A stretch of DNA of 15,949 nt from Lachnospiraceae bacterium (lineage in GTDB: Bacteria > Bacillota > Clostridia > Lachnospirales > Lachnospiraceae), in assembly GCA_014804495.1 (NCBI GenBank), contig JAAUZS010000156.1, forward strand, positions 1 to 15,949. The letters run 5' to 3'. The notes under the pieces are model-generated. The model was not told where the DNA came from, did not search any database, and was given only the letters and a program-made list of their open reading frames with translations. Within the stretch, counting starts at the first letter, position 1, and every line of letters starts with the position of its first letter. A program made the translations under genes and the position numbers. Of this stretch, positions 7,776 through 15,817 are shown in pieces.

Positions 7776-8054
7776 CGGAACCGCAAACATCCCGTCTTTC
7801 TGCTCCGGTGCATTAGATAACAGCTGTTCTCTTGTATCAACGTTTGTTACGACATCCTCTCTGAAAACATTCTGTACCGGAAACACATGCGACATCGGCT
7901 CCACGCCTTCCGTATCCAGTTCGCCAAGCTTATCAATGTAGTCTAACATTCTGCCCATATCCTTCTTTGCCTGCTCTTTCTCACTCTCCGAAAGCTCCAA
8001 CTTAGCCAGAATACCGACATATTCTATGGTCTCGTCACTTATTATATTGGCCAT
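7761..8054 (-). CDS. gatC: Aspartyl/glutamyl-tRNA(Asn/Gln) amidotransferase subunit C
   Basis: GatC is the small strap subunit that holds GatA and GatB together. Seen: [20 protein letters not shown] at the N-terminus, a helical middle with [22 protein letters not shown], then NVFREDVV, the usual order for the family. The open frame begins at 8075, but I choose ATG 8054. It gives [13 protein letters not shown] and 97 residues, close to the usual 95-100, and has AAAGGA nine bases upstream. It follows aspS by about 45 bases and precedes gatA after a 244-base gap. The order aspS-gatC-gatA-gatB fits a tRNA-dependent amidation operon. Confidence 0.95.
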   Translation of the reverse strand: MANIISDETIEYVGILAKLELSESEKEQAKKDMGRMLDYIDKLGELDTEGVEPMSHVFPVQNVFREDVVTNVDTREQLLSNAPEQKDGMFAVPRTFE

Positions 8055-8099
8055 TGAATTTCTTCCTTTCTGCAATTTATTCTTATTAGAAATGGCAAC

Positions 8100-9854
8100 T
8101 TACCTTATTTTAATATGAACTTCTCTAAGCTGCTGCTCCGTTACATCATTTGGCGCGCCGCACATGAAATCCTGTGCCGTGCCGCTCATCGGAAAAGCTA
8201 TGACTTCCCTGATGTTTTCCTCGTTACGCAGAAGCATTATCATTCGATCCACGCCCGGAGCCATACCAGCGTGCGGCGGCGCTCCATACTGGAATGCGTT
8301 GTAAAGCGCGCCGAATTTACTTTTCAGGGTTTCTTCATCATAGCCTGCAATTTCAAAGGCTTTCACCATAATCTCCATATCATGGTTGCGGACAGCTCCC
8401 GAAGAAAGCTCCACACCGTTACATACAATATCATACTGATATGCAAGAATATCAAGCGGGTCCTTGGTATTTAACGCTTCTAATCCTCCCTGAGGCATGG
8501 AAAACGGATTATGTGTAAATTCAATCTGCTTCGTATCAGGGTTCAATTCAAACATCGGAAAATCATTCACGTAGCAGAAACGGTAAGCATTTTTCTCAAC
8601 CAGTTCCAAACGCTCACCCAGTTCCTTACGCAGTTGTCCCGCATAGTAAGCCGCTCTTTCCTCTTTATCCGCAATAAAGAAAATAGTATCGCCGGAAGCA
8701 AGGTCAGCCAAGGATGCAAGTTCCTTTTTCAACCCTTCGGGGATAAATTTATCAATCGGTCCTTTGTAGGACATATCTTCTCCCACTTCCAGATATCCAA
8801 GTCCTCCCATTCCCATACCTGTTGCAAAATCAAGCAGCTTTTCATGGAAGCCTTTGGACATATCCGCATGGACTTTTATCGCGCGTACCGTCTTATTAAG
8901 GAAAGGCTTGAATGTACATTTACCAAAAAAGTCTGTTAAATCAATAATTCTAAGCGGATTCCTCAAATCCGGTTTATCAGTACCGAACTCAAGCATAGCC
9001 TGCTTATAGCTTATAATCGGATATGGCGCTTTCGTTACTTCAAAGCCTTCCGGTGCAAATTTTTCAAAAGCTGCTGACAACACTTCTTCACCGGCCCTGA
9101 AAACATCTTCCTGTGTTGCAAAACTCATCTCAAAATCAAGCTGATAAAATTCGCCCGGCGAACGGTCTGCGCGTGCGTCCTCATCACGGAAGCATGGTGC
9201 AATCTGGAAATACTTGTCAAAGCCTGACGCCATCAGAAGCTGCTTATACTGCTGCGGAGCCTGCGGCAAAGCATAAAACTTTCCCTTATACTTTCTGGAT
9301 GGAACTATATAATCTCTGGCCCCCTCAGGAGATGAAGCACAAAGAATCGGCGTCTGAATCTCCAAAAATCCCATTTCCGTCATTTTCTCACGAAGGAAGC
9401 TAATTACCTGTGAACGGAATATGATGTTATCTTTTACCTTTTTATTTCTCAAATCCAGATAGCGGTATTTAAGCCGTACGTCTTCCCTTGTTTCCTTAGA
9501 CGTCATGATTTCAAAAGGAAGCTGTTTATATACCTTGCCGAGAATCTCTACCTTATGTGCCTCCAGCTCAATCGTCCCGGTAGGAATCTTAGGATTATAA
9601 GTTTCTTCATCCCTCTTCTCAATAAGACCATCTATGGAAATACACATTTCCTTGGATAATCCATTAAGAAGGGTGGTATCACGCATAACAACCTGTAATA
9701 CTCCGTACATATCACGTAAATCTACGAAAGATACGCCGCCGTGGTCACGTATATTCTCTACCCAGCCGGCAACTTTTAATTCTCTGCCGATATCTTTCTC
9801 ACCAATGTTTTGCAGCGTAACCTCTCTGTAAATGTTTCCTGTTTTCTTTTCCAT
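8100..9854 (-). CDS. aspS: Aspartyl-tRNA synthetase, bacterial type, possibly non-discriminating
   Basis: Charges tRNA(Asp), and perhaps tRNA(Asn), with aspartate in the cytoplasm. Seen: an N-terminal OB-fold anticodon domain (about 1-110, with VAGWVENIRDHGG), class II motif 2 at 222-240 (FRDEDARADRSPGEFYQLD), an inserted GAD-type domain in the middle, and motif 3 with GVDRMIMLL from 534. The length of 584 residues is normal for the bacterial type. His38, just after IRD, sits where discriminating enzymes such as that of E. coli have Leu. A second position near residue 83 (RDEETYNP) lacks the Lys of discriminating enzymes. Together with the downstream gatCAB genes this suggests it also makes Asp-tRNA(Asn) for amidation. 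The ATG at 9854 has AAAGGGG seven bases upstream. It is the first gene after the T-box leader. Confidence 0.97.
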   Translation of the reverse strand: MEKKTGNIYREVTLQNIGEKDIGRELKVAGWVENIRDHGGVSFVDLRDMYGVLQVVMRDTTLLNGLSKEMCISIDGLIEKRDEETYNPKIPTGTIELEAHKVEILGKVYKQLPFEIMTSKETREDVRLKYRYLDLRNKKVKDNIIFRSQVISFLREKMTEMGFLEIQTPILCASSPEGARDYIVPSRKYKGKFYALPQAPQQYKQLLMASGFDKYFQIAPCFRDEDARADRSPGEFYQLDFEMSFATQEDVFRAGEEVLSAAFEKFAPEGFEVTKAPYPIISYKQAMLEFGTDKPDLRNPLRIIDLTDFFGKCTFKPFLNKTVRAIKVHADMSKGFHEKLLDFATGMGMGGLGYLEVGEDMSYKGPIDKFIPEGLKKELASLADLASGDTIFFIADKEERAAYYAGQLRKELGERLELVEKNAYRFCYVNDFPMFELNPDTKQIEFTHNPFSMPQGGLEALNTKDPLDILAYQYDIVCNGVELSSGAVRNHDMEIMVKAFEIAGYDEETLKSKFGALYNAFQYGAPPHAGMAPGVDRMIMLLRNEENIREVIAFPMSGTAQDFMCGAPNDVTEQQLREVHIKIR

Positions 9855-9936
9855 AATTATGCCCCTTTCTGTCTTGTAGATTCCGGGACTTTCTTTAATA
9901 GGTATTCTGCTGCGCCGAGTTTTCGTTACCTACAAT

Positions 9937-9971
9937 AAAAAAGCCCCGGAATACATTTTCTGTATTCCGGG
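9937..9971 (-). terminator. Intrinsic terminator of the T-box leader
   Basis: A perfect 11-base stem (9945-9955 with 9961-9971, CCCGGAATACA with TGTATTCCGGG), a five-base loop and six U residues on the minus strand (9942-9937). It is the OFF state that competes with the T-box antiterminator just upstream, and lies about 80 bases before the aspS start. Confidence 0.92.
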
Positions 9972-10255
9972 ACGGATAATCTCTCTTACCCGCGGTACCA
10001 CCCGCATTGACAAGCCGCCATCTCCATCAAGATGTTTTATCGCCCTGCCCACTTTTACATTTAACGCATGTTCACGTATTACCCTAGCATCTTCCATATG
10101 ATATATGATAATGTATATATCCTCCATACACCTGATGGTTCAGATAATCTGCTCCGGAGTGTTCCCAGTCTTTACTTCCCACAAACAGCGCTCTCAGTCG
10201 GTGACGCCGTATTCCTGTCGTTTTCCATAAAGCGAGTCTCTTTCAACGCATTTAT
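9937..10255 (-). promoter_or_regulatory. T-box riboswitch leader controlling aspS-gatCAB
   Basis: The conserved T-box TGGTACCGCG is present without mismatch at 10000-9991 on the minus strand. It is set in an antiterminator-like fold and followed by the terminator at 9971-9937. Upstream, CTGAGAGCGC and TGTTTGTGGG near 10200-10170 look like the distal stem I motifs that stack on the tRNA elbow. Uncharged tRNA pairing with the specifier codon and the T-box bulge would let transcription continue into aspS. I could not fold stem I well enough by eye to name the specifier. Asp (GAC/GAU) and Asn (AAC/AAU) are both possible given the genes controlled. A 65-codon open frame inside the leader (10127-9930) is incidental. 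Confidence 0.9.
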
Positions 10256-10259
10256 ATTT

Positions 10260-10290
10260 ATTATATATCACAGGCAAAGCGAAAATGCAA
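10260..10290 (-). promoter_or_regulatory. Candidate sigma-A promoter of the aspS-gatCAB operon
   Basis: TTGCAT at 10290-10285 is followed by ATATATAAT ending at 10260. Read as TATATA (10267-10262) the spacing is 17 bases, and read as TATAAT (10265-10260) it is 19. A start near 10255 gives a T-box leader of about 320 bases before its terminator ends, a normal length. Confidence 0.55.
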
Positions 10291-10298
10291 TAATTGTA

Positions 10299-10335
10299 CT
10301 GAAAAAAATACATGGCTGTCTTAATTTTTTTCCAG
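10299..10335 (-). terminator. Possible weak A/T hairpin terminator after the VWA gene
   Basis: CTGG-AAAAAAAT at the end of the VWA gene (10335-10324) can pair with ATTTTTTTCAG (10309-10299), with one bulged G. The 3' arm is itself a run of seven U. It has little G/C, so its strength is doubtful. No other terminator is visible between this gene and the next promoter. Confidence 0.3.
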
Positions 10336-12075
10336 TCTTCTGACCAGATAGCAGAATTCATCTTTATATTCATCCGATTTTGTGTCAATGCCTTTAAGCC
10401 TGTCAATTACGCTTCGCATCGTCGCATCACCTTTATATGAGCTGTCTGTTACTACCAGACCGAACTCCGCCACTGCCATAGCGAACTGCATATCGTTGCT
10501 TGGATTTTCCACATACACCTCTTTATCTACAGGATACGATAACAGAAGACTATTATCTGTTCCCGGTTTTTTATACCTGACATTGACCGTGAACCATTCA
10601 TCATCCGGAAGTTCGTTTCCCGTTGCATATTTCAGGGTTGTTCCCGAATAAGTTGCAGTCGCATCCGTTGTTACTATTTCATATAATGCAGTAACCGTAT
10701 GTCCTGCTCCGATTTCACCCGCGTCTTTAGTGTCATCAGCAAAATCCTGTTCTGCAAGCTGTCTGTTCTCATATCCGATGAGGCGATATCCCGCTACTAC
10801 TGCCGGATTGAATTCTACCTGAAATTTTACATCCTCAGCCACCGTAACAAGCGTTGCTCCCATTTCTTCTACCAGAACCTTCTTTGCTTCCGTCAGTGAA
10901 TCTATATAAGAATAGTTTCCGTTTCCTTTGTCGGCAAGTGTTTCCATCTTATTGTCTTTGATATTCCCTTTGCCAAAACCAAGTACGGACAGATATACGC
11001 CTGATTCTTTTTCCTTGGTTATCAGATTTTCCAGCTCTTCCTGCGTAGTCAGTCCCACATTCAAATCACCATCTGTCGCCAGAATAACTCTGTTGTTTCC
11101 ACCTTTTATAAAGTATTTTTCTGCGATTTTATATGCAGTGATGATTCCGGCGCTTCCGGCTGTCGAACCGCCCGCTTCCAGACTGTTAATCGCTTCGGTA
11201 ATCTCCTTATGGCTGCTTCCGCTTACTCCTTCCATAACAACTCTGTCTTCCCCTGCATAAACAACAATGGAGACTTTATCTTTTTCAGTAAGTTCCTCTG
11301 TAAGAAGTGAAAAGGATTTTTGCAGCAGAGGAAGTTTATCTTCCGAATACATGGAACCTGAAACATCCAGCAAAAATACAAGATTAGACGCCGGAGTTTC
11401 CGAAAAATCTATATCCATAGTTTTCAGACCAATCATGGCAATTTTGGTATTTTCATTCCATGGGCAGTCCGCAATCTGTGTCGTCACGCCAAACGGTTCT
11501 CCCTTTTTCGGCCCGGCATAATCATAATTGAAGTAGTTGAGAAGCTCTTCAATTCTGACAGCACCGTCAGGTATATCTTCCAGACTGTAACCGTCCTCAA
11601 CCATCCTTCGCAGATTACTGTATGACGCAGTATCCACATCCGCAGAGAATGTGGAAAGCGGACTTAGGGCTACGGAAGTGAAACCCATTTCATCTATGGC
11701 ATTATATTCTTCCGTATTCGGGTTGTATGAATAATCAGGATAGCAATCATATTCATCAGTATAGCCATAAAACATATCTGACTTTGAAGTTGCGTCGTTA
11801 GTTGCACTATTGTACTCATAGTCACTGCTTTCAGCTTCGGCAGCTGCACTTCCCGTATCATAATCTCCTCCCGCTGAAGCTTCTGACGGTGCTTGCGCTG
11901 TAGGCGCATATGATGCCTGCCCGTCATATTCATTATCCGCTGCCGTTCCGACCGTAGACTCATTCATACTATGTGATGTTCCGGAAGCGGAACTTCCACA
12001 GCCCGACATCATGCTGCAAGCCATCATCATAGCCATTATTAAACAAACAGACCTCTTTTTCATATTTTTTTTCAT
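10321..12075 (-). CDS. YfbK-type von Willebrand factor A lipoprotein
   Basis: Secreted lipoprotein anchored on the outer face of the membrane. Seen: a basic start and Met/Ala-rich hydrophobic run, then the lipobox MSGC with Cys26; a Ser/Ala/Asp/Tyr-rich tether at about 27-130; the N-terminal domain common to YfbK-like proteins (FSADVDTASYSNLRRMV, 143-159); a VWA domain at about 230-400 with a complete MIDAS metal site (DVSGS 237-241, STAG 304-307, TDGD 334-337); and a C-terminal YfbK-type domain to residue 584. The MIDAS suggests metal-dependent binding of a protein ligand, but the ligand is unknown. The ATG at 12075 has GGGAGGA about eight bases upstream, and that ribosome site is one arm of an 11-base inverted repeat. 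It follows the sigma and anti-sigma genes by 127 bases, which suggests it belongs to their regulon or senses the cell envelope. Confidence 0.9.
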   Translation of the reverse strand: MKKNMKKRSVCLIMAMMMACSMMSGCGSSASGTSHSMNESTVGTAADNEYDGQASYAPTAQAPSEASAGGDYDTGSAAAEAESSDYEYNSATNDATSKSDMFYGYTDEYDCYPDYSYNPNTEEYNAIDEMGFTSVALSPLSTFSADVDTASYSNLRRMVEDGYSLEDIPDGAVRIEELLNYFNYDYAGPKKGEPFGVTTQIADCPWNENTKIAMIGLKTMDIDFSETPASNLVFLLDVSGSMYSEDKLPLLQKSFSLLTEELTEKDKVSIVVYAGEDRVVMEGVSGSSHKEITEAINSLEAGGSTAGSAGIITAYKIAEKYFIKGGNNRVILATDGDLNVGLTTQEELENLITKEKESGVYLSVLGFGKGNIKDNKMETLADKGNGNYSYIDSLTEAKKVLVEEMGATLVTVAEDVKFQVEFNPAVVAGYRLIGYENRQLAEQDFADDTKDAGEIGAGHTVTALYEIVTTDATATYSGTTLKYATGNELPDDEWFTVNVRYKKPGTDNSLLLSYPVDKEVYVENPSNDMQFAMAVAEFGLVVTDSSYKGDATMRSVIDRLKGIDTKSDEYKDEFCYLVRRLEKN

Positions 12076-12078
12076 AAA

Positions 12079-12154
12079 ACATTCCTCCCTTTTTGCTATA
12101 CCGCGATATCGTTTATCAATCGCTTATACAAAAGATACGAATGGGGAGGAATGT
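12079..12154 (-). promoter_or_regulatory. RNA stem that would sequester the VWA gene ribosome binding site
   Basis: In the minus-strand transcript ACATTCCTCCC (12154-12144) is the exact complement of GGGAGGAATGT (12089-12079), an 11-base perfect inverted repeat with 54 bases between the arms. The downstream arm contains the whole Shine-Dalgarno sequence of the VWA gene, whose ATG begins four bases later. Folding would block translation. The loop carries a CGATATCG palindrome. No ligand-binding riboswitch class is recognisable. Confidence 0.5.
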
Positions 12155-12202
12155 ATTTATGGCAATTTTTTGAAAAATTTTTATTTTTTTAATATTCAGC
12201 TG

Positions 12203-13072
12203 TCAATCTGCTTTTGACACGTCGGTTACAACCAGTCTATCCTGTTCAAAGCATAGATTAACTTCATAGCTTTCTCTTTCTTTCATAAATTTATTTTTTA
12301 TCATGCTTAAGGAATCATGTTCAAAATCAAAAACATATACGATTTCTATCTGCATATTTTTCATTAAAACTGCATCTGCATCCGTTTCAAGCACAATTGC
12401 CTGATATATTATCTCTTCACCGGAAAACTCAGCAAACTCAGTATCAACAATCTGAACCAATACGCCTTCTATTTTCTGCCCGTCTTGCAAATCTAAACCC
12501 TTTATGGTTTCATTGTTTTCTGCCTGAGCATCTTTATCTGCCTTTGCCGTTTCAGATGTATTTTCTGCTTCGCTTGGCGTTTCTGCATTGCTGCTTTCCT
12601 GCGACATTTCCATATCACCCGCTACTCCGGAATTACTGTTATCCCAGTCATCAGCCCTGTCCGTTTCTGCCTCGTGTTCGTAATATATACCACCTGCATC
12701 TGCCGACGATGATGCTCCATCACTGCCTCTTCCGTTCATTTCCGGCTCATCCGACGTCGCATAATCTTCCGTACTATAATCCATCGGAGCACTATTCGAC
12801 ATATTTCCGTCAGAATGACCACCGGAATAGCTATGACTGCTATCATTTCCGCTTCTTAAGGCAATCGCCGGAATAATGATTGCCACACACAGACATGCCG
12901 CTGCCAGAGTCCCCCATCTTCTCCAATTTATATTTTTTAATGAAGAATCCGCTTTTTCAGGAACAGATGCAGTTACTTTTTTCTCGGAGAGTCCGGCTTC
13001 AATCCGATTCCACAAGTCCGGTATTTCGTTTTGCTTAAGCTCTATGAATTCCTGTTTAAAATCCCGTTCCAT
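12203..13072 (-). CDS. Membrane-anchored anti-sigma-like protein, 289 aa
   Basis: Inferred to be the anti-sigma factor of the overlapping ECF sigma gene. Seen: a cytoplasmic N-terminal segment of about 50 residues containing IPDLWNRIEAGLSEKK, one membrane segment at about 53-72 (AAACLCVAIIIPAIAL), a long acidic Ser/Asp/Glu/Asn-rich linker at about 73-190, and an extracellular domain of about 100 residues (IEGVLVQIVD to the end). There is no HxxxCxxC zinc motif, so it is not a ZAS-type anti-sigma. The ATG at 13072 has AAGGAGGT six bases upstream. It overlaps the sigma gene by 17 bases, the usual arrangement for such pairs. The linker composition resembles the tether of the neighbouring VWA lipoprotein. 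The outer domain matches nothing I can name. Confidence 0.75.
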   Translation of the reverse strand: MERDFKQEFIELKQNEIPDLWNRIEAGLSEKKVTASVPEKADSSLKNINWRRWGTLAAACLCVAIIIPAIALRSGNDSSHSYSGGHSDGNMSNSAPMDYSTEDYATSDEPEMNGRGSDGASSSADAGGIYYEHEAETDRADDWDNSNSGVAGDMEMSQESSNAETPSEAENTSETAKADKDAQAENNETIKGLDLQDGQKIEGVLVQIVDTEFAEFSGEEIIYQAIVLETDADAVLMKNMQIEIVYVFDFEHDSLSMIKNKFMKERESYEVNLCFEQDRLVVTDVSKAD

Positions 13073-13616
13073 AACCGCACCTCCTTAGTTTTTTCACCGC
13101 ATTCTGATATCTCCAGGTCACAGTACCGAGGGGAATATGCAATACTCCCGCTATCTCTTGAAATGTCATCTCACCCAGAATTTTCAAATTTATAATCTGA
13201 CGTTCCTTTTCTTTAAGTCCCGATAAAGCTTCTTTAATAGTCACATCTGCAATGACTTCCTGCTCAACCGGACTGTTCTGTTCCGCTTCCTGTCCGGGAA
13301 AGCGCTCAGACTCAATGTCGTCAATAAGTTCGCTTACTTCTTCCCTTCTGTATTTTCGCAGATAGTCGATTGCCATATTTCTGGCAATCGTTGTCAGCCA
13401 CGCTTTATGTCCTCTGCCGCTTTGGTATGTATCCGCCCTGTCCCATAGCTTTATAAAAAACTCGCTTGTCACATCTTCCGCATTTTCTTTACTTTGCAGG
13501 ACATCTTTCACAATAGCGTAAATCAGTCCTATATATGCTTCATAAATTTCCCGAAGCCCGTCTTTATCTCCCTGCCTGATTTTTATCATGGCGGCTTCAA
13601 ACTGTATGTCCGTCAT
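13056..13616 (-). CDS. ECF-family RNA polymerase sigma factor, 186 aa
   Basis: Alternative sigma factor that would direct RNA polymerase to a small envelope-related regulon. Seen: region 2 with LYAIVKDVLQ-type helices, NAEDVTSEFFIKLWDRA and WLTTIARNMAIDYLRK (the core-binding and -10 recognition part), an acidic linker, then region 4 with LKEKERQIINLKILGEMTFQ and IAGVLHIPLGTVTWRYQNAV (a helix-turn-helix for the -35). There are no extra domains. The open frame extends to a TTG at 13661, but that start has no ribosome site. ATG 13616 has AAAGGA six bases upstream and gives a normal N-terminus (MTDIQFEAAM). It is cotranscribed with the anti-sigma-like gene. Confidence 0.93.
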   Translation of the reverse strand: MTDIQFEAAMIKIRQGDKDGLREIYEAYIGLIYAIVKDVLQSKENAEDVTSEFFIKLWDRADTYQSGRGHKAWLTTIARNMAIDYLRKYRREEVSELIDDIESERFPGQEAEQNSPVEQEVIADVTIKEALSGLKEKERQIINLKILGEMTFQEIAGVLHIPLGTVTWRYQNAVKKLRRCGYGTGF

Positions 13617-13646
13617 ATGTATTCCTTTCCTTCCGCAGTTTCTCTC

Positions 13647-13676
13647 TTGAAGTATATCCAATGGGAGTTACTTCAA
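13647..13676. promoter_or_regulatory. Perfect 8-base inverted repeat upstream of the sigma gene
   Basis: TTGAAGTA (13647-13654) and TACTTCAA (13669-13676) are perfect inverted copies separated by 14 bases, just after the dapL terminator and 31-60 bases before the sigma start. This is where the promoter of the sigma operon must lie. It could be a regulator binding site. GTAAC within it resembles the AAC-type -35 of ECF sigma factors, which would mean autoregulation, but I see no clear CGT-type -10. Confidence 0.4.
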
Positions 13677-13709
13677 AAAAATATTCTTACCTGTATTACA
13701 GATAAGAAT
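13675..13709 (-). terminator. Intrinsic terminator after dapL
   Basis: On the minus strand ATTCTTATCTGT (13709-13698) pairs with ACAGGTAAGAAT (13694-13683) around a three-base loop, 12 pairs including one G-U. The stem is followed by seven U (13681-13675). It begins nine bases after the dapL stop and separates the dap genes from the sigma operon. Confidence 0.88.
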
Positions 13710-13718
13710 ACCTTTCAG

Positions 13719-14933
13719 TTACATTTTTGTCAATCGGTCAACCGCCTCTACCGTGTTTTCATAGCTTCCAAATGCTGTCAGCCTGAAGTAAGTCTCACCG
13801 CTTGGTCCGAAGCCGGAGCCCGGTGTACCGACCACATTAGCATTTTCCAGCAGATAATCGAAAAATTCCCAGCTCGTCATACCCTTTGGCGCTTTCAGCC
13901 AGATATAAGGAGCATTAACTCCGCCCGATACGGTGTAGCCTGCGGATTTCAAACCATCCAGAATGTATTTTGCGTTCTTCATATAATAAGCAACCAGCTC
14001 TTTTGTTTCCTTTTTACCGGCTTCAGAGTAGACCGCTTCTCCCGCTCTCTGTATGATATAAGGCGCTCCGTTATATTTAGTTCCGTGCCGTCTTGCCCAG
14101 AGTGCGTGTAAAGATGTATCACCGACTTTCAGTTCTTTAGGAATAACGGTGAATCCCAGACGTACTCCTGTGAATCCGGCATTCTTGGAAAACGAGCGGA
14201 GTTCTATCGCGCAGGTTCTTGATCCCTCACACTCATAAATAGTATGCGGTACGTCTTCTTCTGAAATATACGCCTCATATGCCGCATCATAAATAATAAC
14301 TGAACCGTTTTTATTGGCATAATCAACCCACTCCTGAAGCTGCGCTTTCGTGATAGTGGAACCTGTCGGATTGTTAGGGAAGCACAGATAAATCAGATCC
14401 GGTACTTCCTTAGGCAGTTCCGGAGCAAAATTATTCTCTGCCGTGCATGGCATATAAATTACATCGCTCCAATTTCCGGTTTTTTCATCATAGGTTCCGG
14501 TTCTGCCCGCCATAACGTTGGTATCCACATACACAGGGTATACCGGGTCACAGACTGCAATCTTATTATCTATGCTGAAAATTTCCTGGATATTTCCTGA
14601 ATCACACTTTGCACCGTCAGATACAAAAATTTCATCTGCATCAATATCACAACCTCTGGCCTTATAATCGTTATCTGCAATGGCGGTCCTTAAGAATTCA
14701 TATCCCAAATCCGGCGCATACCCGCGGAATGTCTTGGCATCCGCCATCTCGTCTACTGCTCCATGCAGCGCACTTATGACTGCCGGAGACAAAGGCTGTG
14801 TCACATCTCCAATTCCCAAGCGGATAATCTTCTTATCCGGGTTTGCCTGCGCATATGCATTTACTTTCTTACCAATCGTAGAAAAAAGATAGCTGCCCGG
14901 CAGTTTTAAATAATTATCATTTACTTTTACCAT
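13719..14933 (-). CDS. dapL: LL-diaminopimelate aminotransferase
   Basis: PLP-dependent class I aminotransferase that converts tetrahydrodipicolinate directly to LL-diaminopimelate with glutamate, bypassing the acyl-blocked route of lysine synthesis. Seen: [16 protein letters not shown] near 37-52, [14 protein letters not shown] at 69-82, CFPNNPTG at 184-191, YDAAYEAYI at 215-223, and [15 protein letters not shown] with the cofactor Lys250. The length of 404 residues is usual for DapL. The ATG at 14933 has GAGAGGAG upstream at a longish spacing of about 12 bases. An ATG in between is out of frame and stops quickly. It lies 38 bases after dapF, whose enzyme uses its product, so the two form an operon. 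Confidence 0.96.
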   Translation of the reverse strand: MVKVNDNYLKLPGSYLFSTIGKKVNAYAQANPDKKIIRLGIGDVTQPLSPAVISALHGAVDEMADAKTFRGYAPDLGYEFLRTAIADNDYKARGCDIDADEIFVSDGAKCDSGNIQEIFSIDNKIAVCDPVYPVYVDTNVMAGRTGTYDEKTGNWSDVIYMPCTAENNFAPELPKEVPDLIYLCFPNNPTGSTITKAQLQEWVDYANKNGSVIIYDAAYEAYISEEDVPHTIYECEGSRTCAIELRSFSKNAGFTGVRLGFTVIPKELKVGDTSLHALWARRHGTKYNGAPYIIQRAGEAVYSEAGKKETKELVAYYMKNAKYILDGLKSAGYTVSGGVNAPYIWLKAPKGMTSWEFFDYLLENANVVGTPGSGFGPSGETYFRLTAFGSYENTVEAVDRLTKM

Positions 14934-14971
14934 TTTAATTCCATGCTCCTCTCAACCTAATTTTAATATAG

Positions 14972-15817
14972 TCAGTTACTAAGCTCTCCATCAAAAACCA
15001 TCTCGGCAGGACCTGTCATATAGACCAGATTCGCTTCCCTGTCCCATTCGATTTCAATTTCACCGCCCAGCGTCTTAACACTCACAATTTCATCCGTTAA
15101 ACCGTTCAAAACGCATGAAACAACCGTAGCGCAGCAGCCAGTTCCACAGGCGAGAGTCTCTCCTGTCCCTCTTTCCCATACGCGCATCTGCACATGCTTC
15201 CTGTCCAGAACTTTTACAAATTCCGTATTTATTCTCTTGGGGAACCGTTCATGTTTTTCAAAATACGGTCCAATCTGTTCAATTTCCAGATTCTCCACAT
15301 CATCCATAAATATGACAGCATGAGGATTACCCATTGACACGCATGTCATTTTATATTCTTTCCCTTGCACGATAATCGCATCACTAACTACCGGTTCTTT
15401 TATTCCGTCTACTATTACAGGAATCTTATCTGCATTCAATTCAGGAGTCCCCATATTGACTTTGACGGTATTCACTTTTCCATCCTTTACGAAAAGCTCC
15501 AGATATTTTATTTTGCCACAACTTACAATGCTGACGTTTGTCTTATCCGTCAATCCTTTATCATACACATATTTTCCCACGCAGCGGATTCCGTTTCCGC
15601 ACATCTCTGCCCTGCTGCCATCCGCATTATACATTTCCATTTCAAAATCCGCATCATCAGACGGATTAATAAAAATCACACCGTCCCCGCCGATTCCGAA
15701 ATGTCTGTCGCTGAATTTACGCACCAGTTCAGGCTTATCTTCCTGCGCTATTTTCTCTTCAAATCCGTTTATGTAAACATAATCATTACCACAGCCATGC
15801 ATTTTGGTAAACTTCAT
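14972..15817 (-). CDS. dapF: Diaminopimelate epimerase
   Basis: Cofactor-free epimerase that turns LL-diaminopimelate into meso-diaminopimelate for peptidoglycan and lysine. Seen: FTKMHGCGNDYVYI at the start, FGIGGDGVIF, EMCGNGIRCVGKYV with the first catalytic Cys, GNPHAVIF, and ERGTGETLACGTGCCATV with the second. I choose ATG 15817, which gives MKFTKMHGCGNDYVY and 281 residues, the usual length. An ATG at 15829 is also in frame, but AAAGGAG sits only about two bases before it, while the chosen ATG is about 13 bases from the same site. In this frame the sequence stays open to the right edge with no stop. The 132 bases upstream may hold the end of another gene that I cannot identify, plus a short hairpin (TCCTTAC with GTAAGGGA) near 15868-15887. 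Confidence 0.95.
   Translation of the reverse strand: MKFTKMHGCGNDYVYINGFEEKIAQEDKPELVRKFSDRHFGIGGDGVIFINPSDDADFEMEMYNADGSRAEMCGNGIRCVGKYVYDKGLTDKTNVSIVSCGKIKYLELFVKDGKVNTVKVNMGTPELNADKIPVIVDGIKEPVVSDAIIVQGKEYKMTCVSMGNPHAVIFMDDVENLEIEQIGPYFEKHERFPKRINTEFVKVLDRKHVQMRVWERGTGETLACGTGCCATVVSCVLNGLTDEIVSVKTLGGEIEIEWDREANLVYMTGPAEMVFDGELSN

Noticed and set aside
7566..7941. Open frames of 64 and 106 codons across the palindrome
   Set aside because: Both are made of hairpin sequence or antisense gatC, with no ribosome site or plausible product.
9930..10127. 65-codon minus-strand frame before aspS as a leader peptide
   Set aside because: It runs straight through the T-box and terminator stem, which fully explain the sequence.
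12140..12185. AAAAATTTTTC-type A/T stretch after the anti-sigma gene as an intrinsic terminator
   Set aside because: There is no G/C-containing stem followed by a U-run. Read-through into the VWA gene looks likely.
12397..12876. 159-codon plus-strand frame opposite the anti-sigma-like gene
   Set aside because: The His/Pro/Leu-rich product is what the reverse of an acidic Ser/Glu linker gives. No start signal is seen.
13655..13661. TTG start at 13661 giving a 201-residue sigma factor
   Set aside because: There is no ribosome site before it, it overlaps the inverted repeat, and ATG 13616 has a good site and the usual N-terminus.
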